Positions 34,236-45,700 of a stretch of DNA of 64,000 nt are shown in pieces. A program made the translations under genes and the position numbers. The notes below the pieces were generated by a model. That model made no database searches. It was not told where the DNA came from and saw only the letters and a program-made list of their open reading frames with translations. The DNA is taken from contig NC_092673.1 in assembly GCF_964355755.1 (NCBI RefSeq), positions 1,307,001 to 1,371,000 of the forward strand, written 5' to 3'. Each line of letters opens with the position of its first letter. Position 1 is the stretch's first letter. The stretch comes from Antedon mediterranea (Eukaryota > Echinodermata > Crinoidea > Comatulida > Antedonidae).

Positions 34236-35980
34236 ATGGTACAAAACAATACAACAGAGTTTGACTACGAGTTTGAGTACGTCAACAAAGAAGACAGCAA
34301 TATAATTATCTATACAATACTCACTGGCGCATTTGTAGCTAACTTTATTGCTGTTGGGTTTCTTTATAAACATTTGCAGAAGCGTAAAGATGAGAACCAT
34401 GTAATCATTCTATTCTCGTTGATCCTCGTTGACTTTGTATCTATAAGTTTATACGTGATTCGTACACCTATATATTATCTGGCATTATACGTTAACAAAC
34501 CAAATATTTGGTGCAGTTCCTACGGTTTTATGAATTATTTATTTCCATTGTCATCCGGGGCGATGTGGACATTGATGTCTTTTGAGAGATGCGTTGCACT
34601 TTCAATGCCGTTCCGTTACGCAAACTATTTCCAACCCAAGAAAACTAAACTGTATATTGTTGTTACGTTGATGTTTATGACGTTTGTATGTGCAATGCCG
34701 TTTGTTGGCATTGGACGATATGGTGTTCTTTTGTACGAGCCCATTGTGTGCATTCACGTATATTTTCCTCAAGATCCTTCTCTTTATATGATTCATTTGG
34801 GAACTTACTTGTTCTGTGGTTGGTCAATAGTGATTATCGGTGCAGGTTGTAATATCGTCGTGGTTTATCAAATTTACAAAATGTCAAAGGTCACCTTGGT
34901 CACCCCAGAAGATAGAAGGCGAGTGGAAAGCGAGATGAACATTGCGAGAACTGCTATTATTATCTGTATAGGTTTCACTAGTTGCTGGGTTCCAGTATTG
35001 GTAAGCATTTGTTTAATTAATCAACAGAGACGTGATAAGTTAAAATGCCTTGTGTATACCTATTTCATCAACGTTTTAAGAGTAAAGATTTGTCTACACT
35101 ATCAAACTTTATGTTACAAAAAAATGTGATGTGCTCATCTACGGACATGATGATGTCATCACAACCATATTTAAAAATCACAGTATCACTACCATATTTC
35201 GGCACATAACACTAGTTTGATAGTGTAGACAGTGCTTCCAATGTGGTTCCCATTAAGAGGCAACGACGTAAGTGATTTGATCAATCACAAACGATGGATT
35301 ATTCGAACTTTCGGTTGAGATTGGTCAACTCGTCACTTGCGTTGCGCTTTGGTTACATCCTTGTGTTGCGTCGCTAGGTGGGAACCAAACTTAACTGTCT
35401 TCCTTTAGTCGCACATTCTAAAATGAAAACTCACTAGATGTCATAAATAACACTTTGTTATGATTGATTATGATTCCACTAGAGACGCAACACAACAACG
35501 TAACGCAACGTAAGGAATTTGACCAATCACAAGCGATGGATTTATTCAGCTGTCGCTTGTCATTGGTCAACACGCTTACGTTGCGCTAACGTCCTTGCGT
35601 TGCGTCCACTGTAGTGGGAACCAAATTGCTTTACTCAGTTAAATCGAAAAGAAAAGGTAAATGATCGCAATTGTGGCTATGTTTTTACTTGTGTGTCTCT
35701 GTCATTTAGAATCATTCTTAAGCTGTTTCAGTTGAGAGGATGATCGGGTTTCGTTTTTTTTCTTCTCCAGATAGTGCTAACTTTTATGAGACTTGGAGTA
35801 CATGTTAGCAACGAGCTTGCTTTCACATCAGCTGTATTGCTTCTTACAAACCACTTAGTCGATCCAATCTCGTGTGTGTTGGCTCGTCCAGGATTCTATA
35901 AGTTCATTTTTTCAAAGTTCTGTATATTCAACTGTTCACCACGTCATATATTGTCGTCTGTTGGTCCATCCGACACGTAA
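34236..35980 (+). CDS. Prostanoid-receptor-like class A GPCR, intact (GPCR D)
   Basis: Exon 1 is 34236-35000 (255 codons) and exon 2 is 35771-35980, giving 324 aa. The intron is in the same place as in GPCR B. The N-terminus MVQNNTTEFDYEFEY has a glycosylation site. Motifs: FSLILVDFVSISLYVIRTP (TM2), IWCSSYGFMNYLFPLSSG (TM3 start), SFERCVALSMPFRY, PFVGIGRYGVLLYEPIVC (TM4/loop 2), TYLFCGWSIVIIGAG (TM5), an RRRVESEMNIARTA loop 3, FTSCWVPVL (TM6), NHLVDPISCVLARPGFYKFI (TM7). It is a divergent paralogue of GPCR B in the same orientation. PFVGIGRY is close to the prostanoid-receptor pattern; the ligand is not predictable from sequence. The intron holds one family A and two family B MITEs. Confidence 0.85.
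35085..35237. mobile_element. MITE family A, copy 5
   Basis: Ends AAGATTTGTCTACACTATCA and GTTTGATAGTGTAGACAGTG. The interior has ATCACAACCATATTT and TATCACTACCATATTTCGGC. It lies in the GPCR D intron, overlapped at its right end by a family B element. Confidence 0.85.
35236..35393. mobile_element. MITE family B, copy 2
   Basis: Left AATGTGGTTCCCATT, right TCGCTAGGTGGGAACCAAAC. The interior pair GATCAATCACAAACGATGGA / GAGATTGGTCAACTC is inverted. Confidence 0.75.
35473..35630. mobile_element. MITE family B, copy 3
   Basis: Left TTCCACTAGAGACGCAACAC, right CCACTGTAGTGGGAACCAAA, with the inverted core TTGACCAATCACAAGCGATG / GTCGCTTGTCATTGGTCAA. It lies in the GPCR D intron. Confidence 0.8.
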
Positions 35981-36716
35981 TTTATGATGTCTAATGATCC
36001 TGCAGTCCTGCTCGTCGTGTTAAAGGCTTTATAAATTATTTCTAGTAACAATTAACTGTGAGGGTATAACTGTATGGGTTTAAATTTACTACTACGGTAA
36101 TGCATTAGAATTGTTGTAGACAAATGCAGGAATCCAAGAAATGAGAAGAAACATACATAAGACAATTTATATAAATATTATAAAAGGTGCAACGTTTATA
36201 AAATGGGAATGTGATTTTTTTCAGTGATATTTTTTCTAATTGGTATTAGAGATTCTTTTGTTTTGTAATGATTATTTATGTATATCCTATGTAGGTCCTC
36301 AACTCCCCTCAACATAAAAACAAGTAGATAGTATGATAGTAGATAGTATGTTTATGAAAATAATATTCATACACAAAAAGAGAAACAAACAATTGATATT
36401 CTTTAGATAAAATAAAATTTTCATTTAGACCTACATATAAGCATGGAGGTATAAAAATATTTTATACCTTCATGATATAGTATCAAATATTAATTACTTG
36501 TTTCAGTGCTTGTTTCAAAATATAATACAATTAACATTGTGTTGAAAATAAATAAAAACACTTTATTGGCTAAATTGTCATTTTGTACACATTTGTCAAC
36601 CACTGTATGGGGAGTCGGGAATTACATATGGGTCGCGCACATGTTTTATTTGGGAATTTCCACTTACCTTGCCAGCTCTTATAGCGCCACCATGTTCATC
36701 AGCCCCAGATGTCAAG
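35981..36716. other. Spacer between GPCR D and AP5B1
   Basis: AT-rich. It must include the GPCR D 3' UTR and the AP5B1 promoter. No further gene or element is recognised. Confidence 0.35.
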
Positions 36717-39700
36717 ATGTCAGCCTTCAGTGTGAATGTTTTGCCGAATAACTCTTTAAATATATTGCGAAATGTGGTCGAATTCCGAAAATCTCCAATG
36801 ACATTTTTCGTTTCACATATGACTGATGAAGATGGATTTGTATTAGATCTCCTTCAGGTTGTTGAGCTGAGATTTAGATAATCTGCCTGCCTAGGGCCTA
36901 CTAGGCTAGAGTCAGGCCAGCAGCAGGGCGTACTAGCCTAGCTAGGCTAGGCAGGCTGGGCTGCTGCTGGGCCTAACTTGGCTAGACACCTAGGCCTAAG
37001 CTGTAGGCTTCTAGGTCTAACGTAACCGTAACCGAATAAATAATTATCACTAGACCTAGCTAGGCTAATCTGCCCTCTCTTTGTTTTATTTAACAGCAGG
37101 TATTTATGATGGCTATAATAATTTAATTTTATAATAAAAAAAAACAACTGAATTTGACATGACGAACGATTTCAGTGTGAAAATGAATGAGGCTTTGGGA
37201 TGATTCTCAACTTCAGCACGGTAAATTAGGAATAGATAGAATAACTATTATGTGACATTAAAATATCATATTCAACAAAGAAATGTAAAATAATTTGTTT
37301 TTTAAATACTAGTCTATGTATTCTGAAGAAATACCAGAAAGTGTTAAGATTCAGATTATTGCAGTTCTACAAGATAGTGCACCAGTTTTACTGACTAACA
37401 GCACTAGCATTGAACAGACGATAGGTTCATTACGCAACATCTATCGGCAAGCAGACAGTAGACGCTGGCTCTTCCAAAGTCAAGTACTCGTTGCCATCAC
37501 TACTATTTTGCTAGGATTAAACCAATTGGTATGATTATTAAAAAAAAAAAACACTTCTGAAACACAGTTTCTATCATCAAGAAACATTAATTTAAATTAT
37601 ATTAAATTAATACATAAAATAATGTAGTCCTTATGTTGTAGTAAATAGGTTTGCGGTTCTCCAACCTAAGTCAGGTCAATCGATGCATCGCTGGACATCC
37701 CCTTGACCTAGAAACTATCAAACGTGTGTTGAGGTGAAGAGCTACGACACAATACGTATCAATATTTCCGCATGCACAATGAACTAACATGACTTAGTTT
37801 GGTCATCGGTTATCTTTCTTCACAAATTGAAAGTTCCATGGTGTAATTGTACCACAAACCTAGTTCTCATGGTGTAATTGTACCACAAACCTAACTTTAC
37901 TATTCGCATGCAAACCTTTAAACAATATCAGTTCTATAGTAGTTATGGTATATCAAATTGCTTATAATATTATTAGTCATGAGCAGGTTTATAATAATAT
38001 GATAACAACTGATCCAATATTATAGTTAACAAACATGAGATGGATAAATTGCCAAAATTGATTGATTGATTTAGTTATTTTTGTGTTTAAAGGCAGAGCA
38101 GAAAGAGTTGGTTGTGGATCTAATTAACCTATTGTTAGGAGTAATATCAAAGATAAATAATGGAGCTGATCGACATCTAAGAGGTACAGCCTGTGAATGT
38201 CTAAGAGAAATAGAAACAATTCACCCTGTAAGTATAGATTAAACTATGCACCCTGTAAGTATAGATTAAACTATGCACCCTGTAAGTATAGATTATACTA
38301 TGCACCCTGTAAGTATAGATTAAACTATGCACCCTGAAGTATAGATTAAACTATGCACCCGGTAAGTATAGATTATACTATGCACCCTGTAAGTATAGAT
38401 TAAACTATGCACCCTGTAAGTATAGATTAAACTATGCACCCTGTAAGTATAGATTAAACAATGCACCCTGTAAGTATAGATTATACTATGCACCCTGTAA
38501 GTATAGATTATACTATGCACCCTGTAAGTATAGATTAAACTATGCACCCTGTAAGTATAGATTATACTATGCACCCTGTAAGTATAGATTAAACTATGCA
38601 CCCTGTAAGTATAGATTATACTATGCACCCTGAAGTATAGATTAAACTATGCACCCTGTAAGTATAGATTATACTATGCACCCTGTAAGTATAGATTAAA
38701 CTATGCACCCTGTAAGTATAGATTATACTATGCACCCTGTAAGTATAGATTAAACTATGCACCCTGTAAGTATAGATTATACTATGCACCCTGTAAGTAT
38801 AGATTAAACTATGCACCCTGTAAGTATAGATTATACTATGCACCCTGTAAGTATAGATTAAACTATGCACCCTGTAAGTATAGATTATACTATGCACCCT
38901 GTAAGTATAGATTAAACTATGCACCCTGTAAGTATAGATTAAACTATGCACCCTGTAAGTATAGATTTCAGCAACCTTTTTAAAGCTACGTTTACACAGA
39001 GCCTTGATTCGTTTGGTATTAGCGTATATTAGCAATAGATAGCCTCCGATTGCTCTTATATAAGGCTCCAGTAGGCCTAGCCTACCACATCCCCCTGTGA
39101 AGGGCCAGTTTATTCTGGTCAATATTTAACAAAACAATTGAAACTATCAGGGATGGATTCCAAGGAAGAGTGGGGTGGCAGCCGGCCCACATTGTGTAAT
39201 GCAAAAATAGAACATCACATTAAATTCAGCAGTTCATTTCACTACTTTTGAGCGCCCCCCTCTCCCACAATTCTAAATTTAAAATCCTGGATTCGCCACT
39301 GATAAAAAAACAGCATAACTAGACTAAAGAGCTAAAACTAAAAACTAGGGGTGCCACATCAGTTAGGAGCCAATTTATTCTCGTCAATATTGCAAAACCA
39401 CTAACTAAAAAATAGCCTGTAATTGCTCAGGTTTTAACAAGGCTACTGTACATAGTGAGCAAAGCCAATTTATTCTGATCAATATTGCAAAAACACAAAA
39501 AAAAAAACAACCTGTAGAAAATAGGCACTGATTATCATTGTTTACTGAAATTGTTTGTTTCTATAGGGAATTCTGATGAAGAAGGTGGAGCATCTTTATT
39601 CTATGATACAACTAGAGAGAACTCATGTCTGTCAAAGTTACATGGTTTGTTGTTTTCAGTTTAGAAGATGCTATTAAGAAAGAAAACAATTAAATGTCTT

Positions 39701-42700
39701 ATTTGTACACATACAATACAGTGAATATATAAATTTGTTGTAAATAGTTTTACATTTTATCGCAGACTATTTATAGAATATTGCTCATGTTATGATATAT
39801 TATAATATAATATAGTATTCGATAACTGAAATAACAAAATTAGGATAAGGTGGTGTGTGGATGAAGGCCAAAATAAGTTTGTTTAAACAAACTTTAAGTC
39901 ATGGCCACCGGTTAAAATGTTGATACGCTCTCATCATGCAGGAGTAGTAAGTAGTCCATGGGATTTAGCTAAATTAGTGATTGCATTGAATTAGTGGGCT
40001 GAACTTCAAACTGGAATATTTTTTTTAATCGGAATCAGAGAATTTTTTTTAAATTTCCTCATGGAGAAATTCATTTGCTCAATGTTTAAAACATTATAAT
40101 ATGAAGTTTGCGGACACTATGTATATATTAGTTCTGAAAATAACTTAAGTTTCTCAACGTTTTAAACTATCAACATTCTTACTCCTAAAGACGATCAAAG
40201 TATAGTGTACTGCAAACTATATATCTATCTGCCATCTATCTGTAAACTATCAAACAATATATTAATGAATATTTCATTATAAAAATACAAAAGTGTCGAC
40301 ATATAAAAATTTAATATAGAAAGATATCAAAACACAGCATTTAACATATAACAGTACAGAGATTGAATAGAATAGTTTTGGTTCCTATTAAAAATTTATC
40401 ATATTACTGTGTTTGGGTTGGGCGGTAATTTTCTCTTAATAACGTTGCATGATAATTGTCATAATAGTCACATGATAATCATCATAATAGTCACATGATA
40501 ATTGCCATAATAGTCACATGATAATCATCATAATAGTCACATGATAATTGCCATAATAGTCACAAAAACATGTCCTTGAATGGTTATAAACATAATGGTT
40601 TTAGAATATAAATTAAAGTATGGTAATTGCATTTTGAATGCAATGTGATTATCAGTAATTGCATGTTGAGATTGCATTATAATTATAATTTGATTCCAAA
40701 ACCATTATTCTATTTACAATCAATGTCATTGTTGATTGAGTTAAGTACAGTAGTGACGTCTTTATACTTTATTTGTTTACATCCTTGACTCACATTTCAT
40801 GGTTGCGATAAAAATATAACGGCAAAGTTTTGTGAATGAAATTTTACATGGAACATTACATGATTATTATGTTAGTGTCTTTTAAATTTAATGTAACGCT
40901 GTGTCTACACAATCAAACTTTATGTGACAAAAACATTTGATGTGCCCATATATGGACATGATGATGTCATATCACTACCATATTTTGGCATATCACTACC
41001 ATATTTAGGCACATCAGACTTTTTTTATCAAACTACTTTGATAGTGTTGTCAGAGCTTTACTTTTGATATTATTCTTATTTTATTGATTATACAGGTATG
41101 TTTATGTATGCTTTGCATTTAAAAATAATCCCAGAATTATATTTTCCTTGTTTCATCAGATGATTTTATCTCGTATTATTGAATTATCATCAGTCACATA
41201 TTTTATCATTTTTGTACCTTTATATTTCACAGGCCCTGTTTGTTACTGTGCTAAACAATGTTGTAGTGTATGTAGCATCTTCACAAACCAGGTACTGGTA
41301 ATAAATGTGCTAATATTTTATATTTAGCTCAATTTATTGTGTAGTCTAGTCCATCAACTAGTTTACAAAAAAAGTGTGATTTACCCAAATATGGTATGGT
41401 TTACCCACATTGTGTCCATGGGCACATCACATTTGTTTTTCACATAAAGTTTTGATAGTGTAGACAGAGCCTTAGTCTACAATAATATTTTTGACAAATC
41501 TACAATTAAAAATATATATTCTTTTTATTCACTCTTCAGAAAAAGCAGTTCCATATCTGATATGTTGTGTAATAGAAAAGAACCGTTAAAGGTAATGTAT
41601 CAAGCCAAAATAAAAATTCATACTAATCTAACTGACTTATAGTTTTCAGCCAAGCCGTTTATATACTTATTATTTAAAAAAAATGTCTATTCATTTGCAT
41701 GTTTTTTTAATAGAAGTTGATTATTTATTCTCCTTAAAATATAATTTCAGCCTCTAATCCTTGCTGAGAACTTTTCAGGCAATGCATTGCAGCTGCAACC
41801 CAAGGTATGAAATTGTGTCAATAAAGTCGTCAAATCACCAAAGTTAAGCAACGTTGGGCCCTGTTAGAGCTTGGATAGGACACCATCTTGGATTATCGGG
41901 TGCTGTATGATATGGTCCCGTCAGGCATTTGAAATGATTAAGTTTGTTTTCCATATTAGTTGGTAGTGCAGTATAAAAGTATTTGTTTTACTTTACAGTC
42001 GGTTAAATCACTTCTTAATGCAAATCTATATTTTATTTTCAGAAGGAAACATTACTTTTGCCTTCTATCATTGACACGTGTGAACTAAAAAGAGCATCTG
42101 CATTTTTAATGGAAAGTCTGTCGTTAATGACAACACCTGTCCAGTGTTATGTTCTTAACAACATTATGCAATATATTGCTACAGTTCCTAGTCTTTCATC
42201 TTTGGTAAGTTAAGTTCTGTTTACACTATCAAACTTTATGTGATAGGAAAGTGTGATGTACCCAAATATGGTAGTGATTTGCTTAAAAATGGTAGTGATA
42301 TGACATCATCATGTCCATATACTGTATGGGCACATTACATTTTTTTGTCAGTCAATGCAGACAGGGCTTTATATTGTCAAATTTCAATGAGTTTATGGAG
42401 TGAACTTTTGGCACAGTTGGCAACTGTCCGTGTGATTTCAGGTTGTTATAGACACGGTTGAATGTGTGTGTGAACTTGTTTGATAAATTGTTTCCTTTTG
42501 TATTTAGACCTTCAAGTCCCATTTATTAGAACTATTTTGTACTTTGGACTTGTCGCTATTTCATCTAGCGCTTCAACTTAAGGTAAGAACTCTAACATTA
42601 GATTCATTTTGTATGTAAATAGAATATTTAGGTAGAGTTGTGTTTTTCTTCCAAGAATAACTTAATTTATGATAGGATGTAATATGCTTTAATTAGCTCT

Positions 42701-45700
42701 TATAATTTCATCCATTAAGTCTTGATTCACACTAGCAGACTTTCTAAATCCAAATCGAGTCTAACGTATCGCAATCTGCGTATGAATGCATGATCTAATA
42801 TTTACTTTTGGTCAAATCACGGTTTTGGCGACTCAAGTGGATTCGCTTTGTTTTTTGTCTTTTTTTGTGAGCAAAATGACTTCTGGAATTGCTTAATTTT
42901 GTTTACTTTTATATATAGATAATGGTAAGCGCTTTTTATCTAAACCCAGGAGTATTTAGAACATGTTAATTGTAATAATGTTATGTTGTAGACGAGGATA
43001 GCTGTAGTACAATTATTTACAGTAATCATTACAATTTCTTTTTTTTAGGCAGTTTTTAAAGAGAATTTAATAAGCGATACAGAGGAAGATATGTTACTAC
43101 GGCGATTGTTGCTATGTACTAATCATCCATCATTGACGGCTGCACATCGTCTTCTATGTTGTGATTGGCTGAAATATTTTCCAGAAAATGAGGCTAGTTG
43201 TATTTTAAAATAAACATATTTTTCTGGTGAATATAGAGGGATCTAACTGATCTATTGCTTAAATAATTATTGACTAGTAAATTGAAATTTGCGGTACACC
43301 ATTTGTTTCACCATGCAAATCATTCAACAATATAATATTTATTGAGTTTTTTAACGAAAATCAATTTGTGACTGGCTTTCTAAAGATACACAAGAGCTAG
43401 AGTGTGTAATGGGATGGTTGGTGTTTAAGTATACATTTTTATATTCTAAAAATTAAAATTAGATCCACTTAAGATTTAGATTTTCTTTCAACCTTGGAAT
43501 AGCAGAAACATGACGTTAAGTACAATAATTACATGAAATATGGTCTATTATAATTGTTGTTTATTTTTTCTATAATAGGATAAAGAAGTTTGTGCCTTAC
43601 CAAAGAAAATAATGGTAAACAACTTTAGTGCTCTGTTTCCAAAAGTGTTTGATGGTTTAGATACAACGCTGATTAAACTGAGCATGCTCAATGAGTGTTT
43701 TACGCCAAGCAGCTCACAAGGTACAAAATCTGTTAACACTAGATAGTGTATAATCAAGATTGCTTAATGTAAAAAGAAAAAGCACTTGAGGGCAGTACAC
43801 TATTAACAATGGCGTATCCATCTCTTTTACATAATAATCATGTTAGAGGGCAGTATATACCATTCATTTTTCAACATACTCATAATCTCATCCAAAGGTT
43901 TCTGTTTTATATAGAGTCTTATCCATTTTAAATAAATTTTTACAGATGCTTCTATCAGCATTCTAATGGGCTGTCTACAGCCGCTTCAGAAATCTATTCG
44001 TCATGGAATTACGGGTCGATCAGCCGTGACTTTGTATCGAGCTTTGTTCCAGTATTTTAAGAAACATCACAACACTATTTTAAAAGATGATATCTTCAGG
44101 TAAATAATATTTTACAAATAATGGTTGTTATGAGTCGCATGGGAAAATATTTCATGATCGTTTTATTTAACAAGCTTTGTTAGACGCAACAACATAAAAC
44201 ACAACATACATGAGTTGACCATAACAAGTTTGAATAATTCATCGCTTTTAATTGGACAAATCACTTATGCTGTGCTTGGAATCTAGTTGGAATCTAAGAA
44301 GTAGTTAACATATATTCTTTGTTGTTTTTTTTTCAGTTTACTTCTCGGTACAGTTCTCAAGTATCCTGTATTTACCCCTCACACCATCAACTTCCTACAT
44401 TGTGTTCACCAACATGTTCCTCAAAGGTATTTAATCTAAAGGCAAAATACTGAAAAAATGACAATGCTCTGGGTATCAGTTGCTGAATCTCAATGGAGAT
44501 ACAAAACAAAATAAGCAAACAGCTAATTCAAAGCAATAAAGTAAAACAGCCAGAAAAATTAGCAGGGCTTTAGGGAAAACTAGCCCTTCATCAGTGTAAG
44601 GGTATCTTGTATAGTTTGATTAAAGTAACATTTAATTACCGTAATTGTCTTGAAAAATTTAATTGATGAATATTTTAATTAAAAAATCATGATTCAGTAT
44701 TTTTAAAGAATGTTTTAAGTATTTGAAAATAAATCTATATTTAGGAATTAAATAAATTTATATTTTAAAGTGATTTTCCAGTGAAGTTGTTAAAAGCAAC
44801 AGCTGAAGAAATTGTAGAAATGGACAAAGCTGTAATCGTGAAAAATCTAAACAATTACTTACTATTAATGGAAAGGATATCAGCGGAAGTGGATATCAAC
44901 CCAAAGGTTAGTTTAGTTGTGTTCACACGCACTCAAGTTAATCATGCATAGAACGGATTTAAGCTAATCCAAATTATATCGGAGTTCCATCCGATAAAGT
45001 GCTCACTCTTGCGTGGCACACTCAAAGTATATGTGTTGTTTTAAATGTTTGCTGAAATGAAGAAAATAAAATAAGATAATATTTAATTATTTTCAACAGT
45101 GGCTAAATCTAAAAAAAAATGTTTTCTTTCAGCCAATTTTATGCTTTTTACATTGGCTGTTGAAAAACTCAAACTTGTGTACTGAAGGGAATTGGTTGCT
45201 TGGTAACAATATTCTAGGAGTTTGTAATAGTTGTATGCATTGTCATAATACAACAGATATCTTCACAGGTATATTGAATTCACAAATAATTACTTCCCTT
45301 GACTTATAATTTGGTATGGAACAGGTATATGAAATGTCACAGGTTCAAGGCATTCCTCTGATTCTAGTTCTAGTGTTAAATTAAGTGTTCTAGATTAAGG
45401 ATTGGAAGTCCAGTGTACACATCTGGCTCATCTCTACTAAAAGAAGCCAGTGACTCTTTTAAAAAGAGTACAGTATGGTACCCTGTTATTTATTACTTTG
45501 AGGAAAATAACATTTCTACTAATTTCACACTGTAGGTAACTAAAACTTGGTATTTAGAAAGTGCTTGTGTGATACTTTTAGATCTGTGGCTTTGAAATTT
45601 ATTTCTGTTCTTTTTTTTATAGATCTTGGAAATTTACTATACGTTATGCTTACAGAATTCAACCAACTTGATGTACGAGATAGAGCAAGATTTTACTATG

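Noticed and set aside
38222-38972. CRISPR-like array
   Set aside because: Units are contiguous, without unique spacers, in a eukaryotic intron.
38320-39122. 102- and 168-codon minus-strand frames of repeated HSLIYTYRV
   Set aside because: Antisense of the 27-nt donor array; the period is a multiple of three, so the frame stays open by construction.
45395-45480. Additional SINE type 1 fragment
   Set aside because: Only ~24 nt (GTCCAGTGTACACATCTGGC and a few more) match; the remainder diverges, so borders cannot be supported.
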